Below, piece by piece: positions 26,317-33,695 of a stretch of 36,303 bases of DNA; the stretch's first letter is position 1; the number at the start of each line of letters is the position of its first letter. This stretch comes from an uncultured Bacilli bacterium (GTDB taxonomy: Bacteria > Bacillota_I > Bacilli_A > RF39 > UBA660): positions 1-36,303 of the forward strand of contig CALVRG010000043.1 of NCBI GenBank assembly GCA_944358505.1, given 5' to 3'. The position numbers were made by a program, and so were the translations under genes. Below the pieces are notes generated by a model, which had not been told where the DNA came from, did not search any database, and was given only the letters and a program-made list of their open reading frames with translations.

Positions 26317-27492
26317 ATGGATAAAGTAATATTAATAAAATATGGAGAATTAACTACAAAAAAAGGGAATAGAAATTTTTTTATTAAAACTTTAACAAAA
26401 AATATAGAAAATAAATTAAAAAACTTAAATATAGAAATAGAAAAAGATCTATCTAGAATGTATATACACTATAAAGAAGAAGATGAATTACTACTTATTA
26501 ATAAAATTCATGAAATATTTGGAATACATTCATATCACATAGCATATGTTACTAATAGCAATATAGAATCTATTAAGGAAAAATTAATTAAAACAGTACA
26601 ATTAGAAAATTTTAAGACATTCAAAATAAAAGTAAAAAGAAGTGATAAAAGTTTTCCTAAAACTAGTGTAGAACTAGCTCCAATATTTGGTGGTATTGTT
26701 TTAAAAAATAAAAATAATATCAAAGTAGATGTTAATAATCCTGATACTATTATTCATATTGAAATAAGAGAAAAATATACCTATATATATTATAACGAAT
26801 ATAAAGGATTAGGTGGATATCCTTGTGGTATTCAAGGGAAAGGATTATTAATGCTAAGTGGTGGAATAGATTCACCTGTAGCAGGCTATCTTGCTATGAA
26901 ACGTGGTATTAAAGTAGAAGCAGTATATTTTGAAGCAATACCACACACTAGTTTAGAAGCAAGAGAAAAAGTAATAACATTAGTCAATAAATTAAAAGTA
27001 TATTCGTGCGATATAAAACTACATATAGTACCATTTACAAAAATTCAAGAAGAAATTTATAAAAATGTTTCTCCAAACTATGTTATTACTATTATGAGAA
27101 GAATGATGTATAGAATAATGGAAAGCCTATCTAAAAAAGAAAAAGCTAAAGTAATTATTAATGGAGAATCTATTGGTCAAGTAGCAAGTCAAACCTTAAG
27201 TAGTATGTATGTAATTAATAATGTAACTAATATGCCAGTAATTAGACCAGTTGCATGTTTAGATAAATTAGAAATAATAGATATAGCAAAAAAAATAGAT
27301 ACATATAATACTAGTATTTTACCTTATGAAGATTGCTGTACTGTATTTGTACCAAAACATCCTATAATAAATCCTACTTTGGAAGAAACTTTAAAAGAAG
27401 AAGCAAAAATAAATTATGAAAGTATTTTAAAAGAAACTATTGACAATACTTTTATTTATAAAGAAGAAAAAAATTATGAAAATATTTTATAG
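26317..27492 (+). CDS. thiI: tRNA 4-thiouridine synthase ThiI
   Basis: ThiI adenylates U8 of tRNA and replaces its oxygen with sulfur from a partner desulfurase. The 391-residue protein has an N-terminal ferredoxin-like/THUMP region (FKIKVKRSDKSFPKTSVEL to VDVNNPDTIIHIEI) and the PP-loop SGGIDSP at 181-187. INGESIGQVASQTLSSM and PVIRPVACLDKLEII follow, then a Cys pair in PYEDCCTVFVPKHP expected to take part in sulfur transfer. It lacks the rhodanese domain of the enterobacterial form, as is normal in Firmicutes. GGAG is 12 bases from the ATG, slightly long. It follows its probable sulfur donor. Confidence 0.95.
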   Translation: MDKVILIKYGELTTKKGNRNFFIKTLTKNIENKLKNLNIEIEKDLSRMYIHYKEEDELLLINKIHEIFGIHSYHIAYVTNSNIESIKEKLIKTVQLENFKTFKIKVKRSDKSFPKTSVELAPIFGGIVLKNKNNIKVDVNNPDTIIHIEIREKYTYIYYNEYKGLGGYPCGIQGKGLLMLSGGIDSPVAGYLAMKRGIKVEAVYFEAIPHTSLEAREKVITLVNKLKVYSCDIKLHIVPFTKIQEEIYKNVSPNYVITIMRRMMYRIMESLSKKEKAKVIINGESIGQVASQTLSSMYVINNVTNMPVIRPVACLDKLEIIDIAKKIDTYNTSILPYEDCCTVFVPKHPIINPTLEETLKEEAKINYESILKETIDNTFIYKEEKNYENIL

Positions 27493-27515
27493 GTAAAAAT
27501 TACCAAAAAAAATAA

Positions 27516-27545
27516 TGTATGAAATAAAAAAAAAATCACATTCTA
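27516..27545 (+). promoter_or_regulatory. Forespore (sigma-G/sigma-F type) promoter of the SASP gene
   Basis: TGTATG (27516-27521), a 17-bp A-rich spacer, CATTCTA (27539-27545). This fits the forespore pattern TGNATR and CATNNTA and lies 22 bases before the SASP start, so forespore control is expected. Confidence 0.65.
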
Positions 27546-27566
27546 CTAGTGTAGGAGGTGAAACAA

Positions 27567-27782
27567 ATGAACAACAATATGAACACAGGTTCAATGAAAA
27601 TGAGAGTTCCTGGTGCTAAACAAGCTATCGATAAAATGAAATATGAAATAGCTAATGAATTCGGTGTTAATTTAGGACCAGATGCTACAAGTCGTGCTAA
27701 CGGTTCAGTTGGTGGTGAAATCACTAGACGTTTAGTACAAAATGGATTAAATCAAGTTAGCGGAAGTTATAGTAATAAATAA
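27567..27782 (+). CDS. Alpha/beta-type small acid-soluble spore protein
   Basis: Alpha/beta SASPs coat forespore DNA, shift it to an A-like form and protect it from UV, then are degraded by the Gpr protease on germination. The 71-residue protein has [21 protein letters not shown], the first conserved helix that includes the Gpr cleavage region, and [21 protein letters not shown], the second conserved block. I start it at the ATG at 27567 because GTAGGAGG ends eight bases before it; an in-frame GTG at 27558 overlaps that site. It is monocistronic, with a sigma-G-like promoter and a strong terminator. Confidence 0.95.
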   Translation: MNNNMNTGSMKMRVPGAKQAIDKMKYEIANEFGVNLGPDATSRANGSVGGEITRRLVQNGLNQVSGSYSNK

Positions 27783-27798
27783 GTAATATAACTTACTC

Positions 27799-27828
27799 GA
27801 TAGGCTTAATAAGCCTATCTTTTTTTTG
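27799..27828 (+). terminator. Terminator of the SASP gene
   Basis: A perfect 9-bp stem GATAGGCTT/AAGCCTATC with a 3-nt loop and a T8 run. Confidence 0.9.
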
Positions 27829-27858
27829 AAAAAAGTACTATTATTTTTCTTAAATATT

Positions 27859-27867
27859 TGTTATACT
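27859..27867 (+). promoter_or_regulatory. Extended -10 promoter of the CLec surface protein
   Basis: TGT-TATACT, hexamer at 27862-27867. No good -35 at the proper distance. An AAGGTG site follows before the ATG at 27894. Confidence 0.45.
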
Positions 27868-27893
27868 AATACCAAAGATAAGGTGTTGATAAG

Positions 27894-29846
27894 ATGAAAG
27901 AACTTAGCAAAAGAAAAAAGATAAAAATAAATAAAGAGACAAGAAGTGAATATAATTTTAAAGAAGTCGCACTTACAAAAATGGCTAAAAGACAATTATT
28001 AATAACATTATTATCAATATTAGGCGTAACAGTAATATCTTTAGGTAGTGCTTATGCAGTATTTACATCAATATCAAAGTCAGCAGATTATAATGTAATT
28101 AAAGTAGGTACACTAAATATAGACTTTGGTGAAGATAGTAATAATACAATAAATCTATCAAGACAGTATCCTATGACTGATGAAGAAGGATTAAAATTAA
28201 CACCTTACATTTTTACAATAACAAATACAGGTACTCTACCAGCAGATTACGAAGTATTTATAGAAGATGATGCTGATATGATAAGTCAAGATAATTGTGG
28301 TAATAATCAGTTAAATAAAGATTATATAAAATATAAATTAGACACAGGAAGTCCTACAGTATTATCAAGTATTGCAGGATCTAACTATAAAATAGCAACA
28401 GGTTCGCTTAATGCTGGAGCAAGCGCTACATATACATTATATGTATGGATAAAAGAAGGAGTAGGAAATGATGTTTTAAATAAACACTATCATGGCAAGA
28501 TAGTAGTTAATGGGGTTAATGAACAAGGTATTTTAGCAGATGAAGCATTGTTATCAAATATACCTGAAAGTAATCAATATGATGATGGAACAGATACATT
28601 TATAACAGGAGAAGATCCAAATAACTATATTTGGTATAGTGGTAAATTATGGAGAGCTGTGTCTGTTAACAACGAAGCAAAGACAACAAAGCTTGTAACT
28701 CAATGGAATATAAGTGCTATACCATATAATCCTAGTAATCAAACTGCTTTTGAAGGAAGCTACATGGAAGAATGGTTAAATGATACCAGCGAAGATGGTT
28801 TTTTAGGAAATTTAAGAGAACCAGAGAATTTTATTGTGATGGATGCAAAATGGAATGCAACAGAGACTACATCTAGTTCTAAACCTAGTGAAACAACAAT
28901 AGTAGAAGACACCGTAGGACTTTTAAATATGTATGAATATCAAACAAGTTATAGAGGAACAACATATAGAAATGGTTATTTAAATAATGGACTTGCTTGG
29001 TGGACTCTAACACCAAACATTACCTCTCTCGTGCGTTATGTCAACCACTATGGTAACGCCGACTCCTATAGTCCTTGGTACGCGTACGGGGTTCGCCCAT
29101 CAGTAAATCTAAAATCTGACGTAAAAATAGTTAGTGTTGATGGAACAATAGATAATCCATATAAACTAAAAGGAGATAATGATACAAATCTAACTGGTAC
29201 ATTGCTTAATACTCGATTCAGTGGAGAATATATAAGATTTGGAACAGGCGAAAACAACTTGTATATGATAGTAAGTCATGAAAGTGAAGAATTAACAAAG
29301 ATAACTAGTGCAGAACCACTTACAGATTCGGAAACATTTAAAGAAAGTGCTTTTGGAAGTAATACAACATTTTCAAGTACAAATACAATAGGGACATTCT
29401 TAAATGGTGATTATCTAACAAATTATGTAGGTGATACTTATTCTAATATGATAGAAGATAGTACTACTTGGTATTTGGGAACTGTAGGTAGTGGTGTTTC
29501 ATATAAATTAGCAAAATATATAGATTCAACTTCTAATACATTAACATCAAGTACTGCAACAGCAAAAGTAGGACTATTAAGATTAGGAGAATTAGGAGCA
29601 GGACAATATGAGAGATATGCAGTAAAAGTGGGAACTGCAAGTACAGGATTAACAACAACTTATTGGACTCTAACACCATACAATACCTCTAACGTGCGTC
29701 ATGTGGACGACTATGGTAGCGCCGGCTTCATTAGTCCATCGAGCGCTTACGGTGTCCGCCCATCCTTAAATCTAAAATCTAACGTTGTAATAACTTCTGG
29801 AGATGGAACAAAAGAAAATCCATTTGAAATACAGTTAGGTAGTTAA
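27894..29846 (+). CDS. SipW/camelysin-type exported protein with two C-type-lectin-like domains and paired hypervariable segments
   Basis: The 650-residue protein starts with a Lys-rich N-terminus of about 33 residues, then a hydrophobic helix (35-54) and AYAVFTSISKSADYNVIKVGTLNIDFG, the pattern of SipW-dependent camelysin/TasA-like signal regions. A beta-rich domain reaches to about residue 210. Two related C-terminal domains follow (about 216-420 and 425-650). Each ends in YWTLTP or WWTLTP, a variable stretch, YGVRPSxNLKS and a GDGTxxNPF/Y strand, the layout of CLec/DUF6273-like ligand-binding folds. Residues 370-408 and 591-629 come from two 117-bp segments of unusual composition, read here as variable repeats. 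No LPXTG signal is present, so it may be fibre-forming or retained by the N-terminal helix. The fold call is moderate, export is secure. Confidence 0.85.
   Translation: MKELSKRKKIKINKETRSEYNFKEVALTKMAKRQLLITLLSILGVTVISLGSAYAVFTSISKSADYNVIKVGTLNIDFGEDSNNTINLSRQYPMTDEEGLKLTPYIFTITNTGTLPADYEVFIEDDADMISQDNCGNNQLNKDYIKYKLDTGSPTVLSSIAGSNYKIATGSLNAGASATYTLYVWIKEGVGNDVLNKHYHGKIVVNGVNEQGILADEALLSNIPESNQYDDGTDTFITGEDPNNYIWYSGKLWRAVSVNNEAKTTKLVTQWNISAIPYNPSNQTAFEGSYMEEWLNDTSEDGFLGNLREPENFIVMDAKWNATETTSSSKPSETTIVEDTVGLLNMYEYQTSYRGTTYRNGYLNNGLAWWTLTPNITSLVRYVNHYGNADSYSPWYAYGVRPSVNLKSDVKIVSVDGTIDNPYKLKGDNDTNLTGTLLNTRFSGEYIRFGTGENNLYMIVSHESEELTKITSAEPLTDSETFKESAFGSNTTFSSTNTIGTFLNGDYLTNYVGDTYSNMIEDSTTWYLGTVGSGVSYKLAKYIDSTSNTLTSSTATAKVGLLRLGELGAGQYERYAVKVGTASTGLTTTYWTLTPYNTSNVRHVDDYGSAGFISPSSAYGVRPSLNLKSNVVITSGDGTKENPFEIQLGS
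29001..29117 (+). repeat. Hypervariable segment VR1 (DGR variable-repeat-like)
   Basis: This segment starts with a 15-bp block beginning TGGACTCTAACACCA and ends with the 12-bp block AATCTAAAATCT, both identical to VR2. The 90-bp core 29016-29105 is about 51% G+C by my count in AT-rich DNA. It has C-ending codons (AAC, CTC, GTC, CAC, GAC, TCC, TAC) that are rare in the neighbours. It encodes the probable ligand face of the first CLec-like domain. Confidence 0.75.
29664..29780 (+). repeat. Hypervariable segment VR2 (DGR variable-repeat-like)
   Basis: Same length as VR1 (117 bp), no gaps in the alignment, 95 identical positions. The 22 differences fall 8, 8 and 6 on codon positions 1, 2 and 3. 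All six third-position differences are silent, while 13 codons change amino acid through positions 1 or 2 with the third base kept. The core is about 53% G+C. It lies about 65 bp before the stop, the usual place for a DGR target segment. Confidence 0.75.
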
Positions 29847-29854
29847 AAGTCATT

Positions 29855-29880
29855 AATCTAGGGAATGTATTTCCTAGATT
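29855..29880 (+). other. Hairpin just after the CLec gene, without a T run
   Basis: AATCTAGG (29855-29862) pairs with CCTAGATT (29873-29880), and further A-T pairs are possible inside. It lies 8 bases after the stop and 74 bases after VR2. It lacks the T tract of the other terminators here, so it may be a weak terminator, an mRNA-stabilising end, or a DNA hairpin linked to retrohoming. Confidence 0.55.
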
Positions 29881-30175
29881 GATAAATAGATAAATTAGAT
29901 TATAATTAACTTAAAATACATTATAGTAGACAATTACCAATAGGCATTTTACATTAATTAAGGGTCAACAATGATAATGCCAATAACAATAGATTGAATA
30001 AAGTGAGTGCATCCATCATTTCTTTGAGTATGACAATAAAGATAAATATAAGATGAGTCAGTTCTAAAGTTTATGTCAAGTGATATTGTAATTTTTTAAA
30101 ATCAAGAAAACATACAATATACTTGATTTTTTGATGGATTAAAAAATATTATTTGTTCTTTTCTATTTATTATTA
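29881..30175. other. Non-coding gap between the CLec gene and ackA
   Basis: This part of the 355-base gap has no open frame with a ribosome site, no tRNA-like fold and no recognisable riboswitch. It contains one terminator-like hairpin near its right end. I looked for a template repeat matching the VR flanks and found none. It could carry a small RNA ending at that hairpin or be decayed sequence. Confidence 0.4.
30098..30132 (+). terminator. Terminator-like hairpin in the gap before ackA
   Basis: A 9-bp stem AAAATCAAG/CTTGATTTT (30098-30106 with 30122-30130) with a 15-nt loop and T6 partly inside the stem. It lies over 250 bases after the CLec stop, so it either ends a long 3' region or a separate small RNA. 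Confidence 0.5.
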
Positions 30176-30181
30176 TATAAT
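30153..30181 (+). promoter_or_regulatory. Candidate promoter of ackA copy 1
   Basis: TTGTTC (30153-30158), 17-bp spacer, TATAAT (30176-30181). The boxes are good but the predicted start would fall at the edge of the AAAAGGAG ribosome site (30186-30193), so the leader would be unusually short. Confidence 0.45.
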
Positions 30182-30201
30182 AAGCAAAAGGAGAGATAAT
30201 T

Positions 30202-31386
30202 ATGTTATTATTATCAGTTAATTCTGGAAGTAGTACTTTAAAGTTTAGACTTTATTCTATGCCAGAAGAAAGAGTTATTACAAAAGGAAGTTTTGAAAGA
30301 ATTGGATCTAGTGATAGTGATTATACTATTAGAGTTAATGATGAAAAAATTTATTTAAAAAAGGAAATTAAAAATCATGAAGAAGCAGTATCAACTTTAT
30401 TAACAGAACTTGTGGAAAAAAATATAGTTAATAGTTTAGATGATATTAAAGCTGTTGGTCATCGTGTTGTCCATGGTGGAGTTTTATATTCAAAATCCGT
30501 TTTAATAACTAAAAGAGTTATAGAAGAAATAGAAAACATTAAGGAATTAGCACCCCTTCATAATCCTGCTGCTATAGCTGGTATGAAAGCCTTTAAGAAA
30601 GCAATACCTAATGCTAAAATGGTAGCTTGCTTTGATACTGCTTTTCATCAAACAATTGAAGAAAGTAACTTTTTATATCCTGTACCATATGAATGGTATA
30701 CCAAATACGATATCAGAAAATACGGTTTTCATGGCTTGTCTCATAAATATATAACTATGAGAATGAAAGATATTTTAGGTTATGATGGTAATTTAGTCAT
30801 CTGTCATATTGGTAATGGTGCTAGTATTTCTGCTATTAAAGAAGGAAAATGTATTGATACATCAATGGGTTTTACTCCTAATGCTGGTATTATGATGGGA
30901 ACAAGATGTGGTGACATTGATTATAGTATTATTGGTTACATTATGAAAAAAGAAAATCTTACTTATGACGAAGTAGATAATATCTTAAACAAGAAAAGTG
31001 GACTTCAAGGTATTGCTGGAATGAATGATTTACGTGATATAGATAGAGCATATCTTGCCAAAGATAATAAAGTAATACTTGCTATTTCTATGTATACAGA
31101 ACGAATTGCTGAATATATAGCTAAATATTTTATAAAATTAGGTAAGATAGATGCTATTGTTTTCACAGCAGGCGGTGGTGAAAATGATCCAATTATTAGA
31201 AAAGAAGTTCTTGATAAATTAAAACCTCTTGGAGTTGAACTTGATAATAAACTAAATGAAGAGACTATTGTTAGAAAAGATAAAGAAGGAATAATTACTA
31301 CTAATAAATCATCTATTGCAAGTTATGTAATATCTACTGATGAAGAATTAGTAATAGCAAAAGATACATATGATTTAACCAAATAA
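30202..31386 (+). CDS. ackA: Acetate kinase, copy 1
   Basis: AckA makes ATP and acetate from acetyl phosphate, the energy-yielding end step of mixed-acid fermentation. The 394-residue protein has the first signature LSVNSGSSTLKFRLY, the second signature near GHRVVHGG, FDTAFHQTI, YGFHGLSHKYI, HIGNGASISAI, DTSMGFTPNAG, MGTRCGDID and the ATP-site FTAGGGENDP. It is full length. AAAAGGAG lies before the ATG. It has its own terminator, and a second acetate kinase follows with its own promoter, so the two are regulated apart. No phosphotransacetylase gene is in the window. Confidence 0.96.
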   Translation: MLLLSVNSGSSTLKFRLYSMPEERVITKGSFERIGSSDSDYTIRVNDEKIYLKKEIKNHEEAVSTLLTELVEKNIVNSLDDIKAVGHRVVHGGVLYSKSVLITKRVIEEIENIKELAPLHNPAAIAGMKAFKKAIPNAKMVACFDTAFHQTIEESNFLYPVPYEWYTKYDIRKYGFHGLSHKYITMRMKDILGYDGNLVICHIGNGASISAIKEGKCIDTSMGFTPNAGIMMGTRCGDIDYSIIGYIMKKENLTYDEVDNILNKKSGLQGIAGMNDLRDIDRAYLAKDNKVILAISMYTERIAEYIAKYFIKLGKIDAIVFTAGGGENDPIIRKEVLDKLKPLGVELDNKLNEETIVRKDKEGIITTNKSSIASYVISTDEELVIAKDTYDLTK

Positions 31387-31392
31387 AACATG

Positions 31393-31427
31393 AAAGTGAC
31401 CCATATTAAAGTGAGTCACTTTTTTTG
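31393..31427 (+). terminator. Terminator of ackA copy 1
   Basis: An 8-bp stem AAAGTGAC/GTCACTTT (31393-31400 with 31415-31422), and a run of T to 31427. Confidence 0.8.
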
Positions 31428-31488
31428 TTATTTAAACTAATAAATAAATTATAATACTATATCTTTATCAACTTTCTAGTCTAATACT

Positions 31489-31516
31489 TTGAAATTTTTT
31501 TAATATATAGTATAAT
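31489..31516 (+). promoter_or_regulatory. Sigma-A-type promoter of ackA copy 2
   Basis: TTGAAA (31489-31494), 16-bp spacer, TATAAT (31511-31516), about 30 bases before the ATG. Confidence 0.68.
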
Positions 31517-31546
31517 ACTATTAGATTTAAAGAAAGAAGGAATAAT

Positions 31547-32719
31547 ATGAAAATAATGTCTGTTAATGCTGGAAGTAGTTCACTTAAATTTAGTTTATTT
31601 AATATGGATAAAAATGAATGTATTGCCAGTGGCTATTTTGAACGTGTTGGTTTAGAGGGAAGCTTTTATACTATTAAATATAATGGTGAAAAAATAAAAG
31701 AAGAAGTAGATCTTCCAAATCATACTGTTGCCGTTGAAGTAATGTTAGATAGACTAATAACTCTTGGTATCATTAAAGATTTAGAAGAAATAGATGGTAT
31801 TGGTCATAGAATTGTCCATGGTTATACTTATGATCATTCTGTTATTATTACAGATAAAGTAATAGAAGATATTAAATCATATGCTGATTTTGCTCCTTTA
31901 CATAATCCTGCACATATTTTAGGAATAGAAGCATGTAAAAAAGCTTTACCAAATGTACCAATGGTTGCAGTTTTTGATACTGCTTATCATCAAACAATGC
32001 CAAAAGATAACTATATTTATCCTGTACCTTATAATTGGTATACCGAATATGGAGTTCGTAAATATGGTGCCCATGGTACAAGCCATAAATATATAGCAGG
32101 AAGATTAAGTGAGATACTAAATACTAAAAATTTCAAGGCAATTATTTGCCATTTAGGTAGTGGTTGTTCATTAAGCGCTGTTAAAGATGGAGTATGTATT
32201 GATACATCTATGGGATTTACTCCATTAGCAGGTGTAATGATGGGAACTCGTTCTGGAGATATTGATCCATCAATTATTCCATATATAATGGAAAAAGAAG
32301 GTCTTAATGCTAAAGAAGTAGTAGATATGTTAAATAAAAAATCAGGTTTACTTGGTGTTAGTCAAAAGTATAGTGATTATCGTGATATTAGAAATGCTAT
32401 TAACGAAGGTGATGAACAAGCTATCCTTGCTAATAAAATCTTTGTTAATACTGTTGTAAAATATATTGCTAATTATTATGTAGAACTTGAAGGTATCGAT
32501 GCTTTAGTCTTTACTGCTGGCCTTGGTGAAAATAGTTCTCCAGCTCGTCATGATATTGTTTCTAAACTAAAAGTTCTAGGAATAAATATTGATGAAGAAA
32601 AAAATAAAGTAACAGGTGAAGAAGTAGAATTAACTGCTAAAGAATCTAACGTTCGAGTTTTTGCTATTCCAACTAATGAAGAATTAATGATTGCTAAAGA
32701 AACATTAAATTTAATTTAG
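31547..32719 (+). CDS. ackA: Acetate kinase, copy 2
   Basis: The 390-residue second copy keeps all catalytic landmarks: MSVNAGSSSLKFSLF, IGHRIVHGY, FDTAYHQTM, YGAHGTSHKYI, HLGSGCSLSAV, DTSMGFTPLAG, MGTRSGDIDPS and FTAGLGENS. It is closer in wording to standard AckA (NAGSSSLKF) than copy 1 (NSGSSTLKF). An AAGAAGG site precedes the ATG. nrnA follows after 13 bases, so copy 2 probably heads a transcript with nrnA and engB. Whether both act on acetate, or one prefers propionate or butyrate, cannot be decided here. Confidence 0.95.
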   Translation: MKIMSVNAGSSSLKFSLFNMDKNECIASGYFERVGLEGSFYTIKYNGEKIKEEVDLPNHTVAVEVMLDRLITLGIIKDLEEIDGIGHRIVHGYTYDHSVIITDKVIEDIKSYADFAPLHNPAHILGIEACKKALPNVPMVAVFDTAYHQTMPKDNYIYPVPYNWYTEYGVRKYGAHGTSHKYIAGRLSEILNTKNFKAIICHLGSGCSLSAVKDGVCIDTSMGFTPLAGVMMGTRSGDIDPSIIPYIMEKEGLNAKEVVDMLNKKSGLLGVSQKYSDYRDIRNAINEGDEQAILANKIFVNTVVKYIANYYVELEGIDALVFTAGLGENSSPARHDIVSKLKVLGINIDEEKNKVTGEEVELTAKESNVRVFAIPTNEELMIAKETLNLI

Positions 32720-32732
32720 ATAGGGAATAAGT

Positions 32733-33695
32733 ATGTTTAAAAAAATATATAAAGAAATAAAAAAGTATAATACAATTGTAATAGCAAGGCATATAGGAGT
32801 AGATCCTGATGCCTTATCTAGTCAATTAGCTTTAAAAGAATCCATTAAATTAACATTTCCTAATAAAAAAGTCTATGCTATAGGTAATGGTTCTACTAAA
32901 TTTTCATATATGGGTAAACTAGACAAATTAGAAGAATATGATAACTTTTTATTAATAGTTTTAGACACCCCTGATAAAAAAAGAATAGATTATAAGAATT
33001 ATAACAATGCAAAAAGTATTATAAAAATAGATCATCATCCATTCATAGAAAGTTTTGGAGGAATAGAATATATTGATGATAAAGCATGTAGTACTTGTGA
33101 AATATTAATGGAATTACTTTTAAAGACAAAGTTAAAATGTAATGAAGAAATAGCTAAGTTATTATATTGTGGTTTAGTATCAGATTCTAATCGTTTTCTT
33201 TTTGATAGTTGTACTTCTAAAACATTTAGCCTTGTAAGTACTTATTTAGACAAATATCATCTTACATTATCAAATATTTATACAAGTCTTTATTTAAGAC
33301 CATTAAAAGAAGTTAGATTAGAAGGATATATATCTTTAAATATGAAAGTAACAGATAATGGAGTTGCTTATATTATTTTAACCAATGATATTATAACTAA
33401 GTTTAAAGCAGATAGTGCTTCAGCTGGAAACATGATTAATAATTTTAACTTTATTGATGAAATATTAGTTTGGATAATAGTAACAGAAGATTATAAAAAT
33501 GATAATGTTCGTGTTAATATTAGAAGTAGAGGGCCAGAGATAAATAAAATAGCTGAAAAATACAATGGTGGTGGCCATGCTTTAGCAAGTGGTGCTAGAC
33601 TATCATCTATTAATGAAGCAGAATCTCTTATTTCTGATATTGATTATGCTACAGAAATTTACATAAAGAAGGAGTCCTTTAAGAATGAAAATTAA
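32733..33695 (+). CDS. nrnA: DHH/DHHA1 phosphoesterase (NrnA-type oligoribonuclease/pAp phosphatase)
   Basis: NrnA degrades 2-5 nt RNAs and dephosphorylates pAp; close relatives hydrolyse c-di-AMP products. The 320-residue soluble protein has the DHH motifs ARHIGVDPDALSSQLAL, VLDTPD, KIDHHP and GLVSDSNRFLFD, which hold the metal ligands. The C-terminal DHHA1 substrate motif is YNGGGHALASGARL. It lacks the membrane and PAS parts of GdpP, so the NrnA call is preferred. The gene overlaps engB by 11 bases with AAGGAG inside its end, giving translational coupling. Confidence 0.9.
   Translation: MFKKIYKEIKKYNTIVIARHIGVDPDALSSQLALKESIKLTFPNKKVYAIGNGSTKFSYMGKLDKLEEYDNFLLIVLDTPDKKRIDYKNYNNAKSIIKIDHHPFIESFGGIEYIDDKACSTCEILMELLLKTKLKCNEEIAKLLYCGLVSDSNRFLFDSCTSKTFSLVSTYLDKYHLTLSNIYTSLYLRPLKEVRLEGYISLNMKVTDNGVAYIILTNDIITKFKADSASAGNMINNFNFIDEILVWIIVTEDYKNDNVRVNIRSRGPEINKIAEKYNGGGHALASGARLSSINEAESLISDIDYATEIYIKKESFKNEN

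Noticed and set aside
29066-29257. Minus-strand ORF across VR1
   Set aside because: Arises from the odd base composition of the variable segment; no ribosome site.
29881-30201. Template repeat for the variable segments
   Set aside because: No match to the VR flanks and no G+C-rich core; the resemblance of AATGATAATGCC-type tracts is only A/T content.
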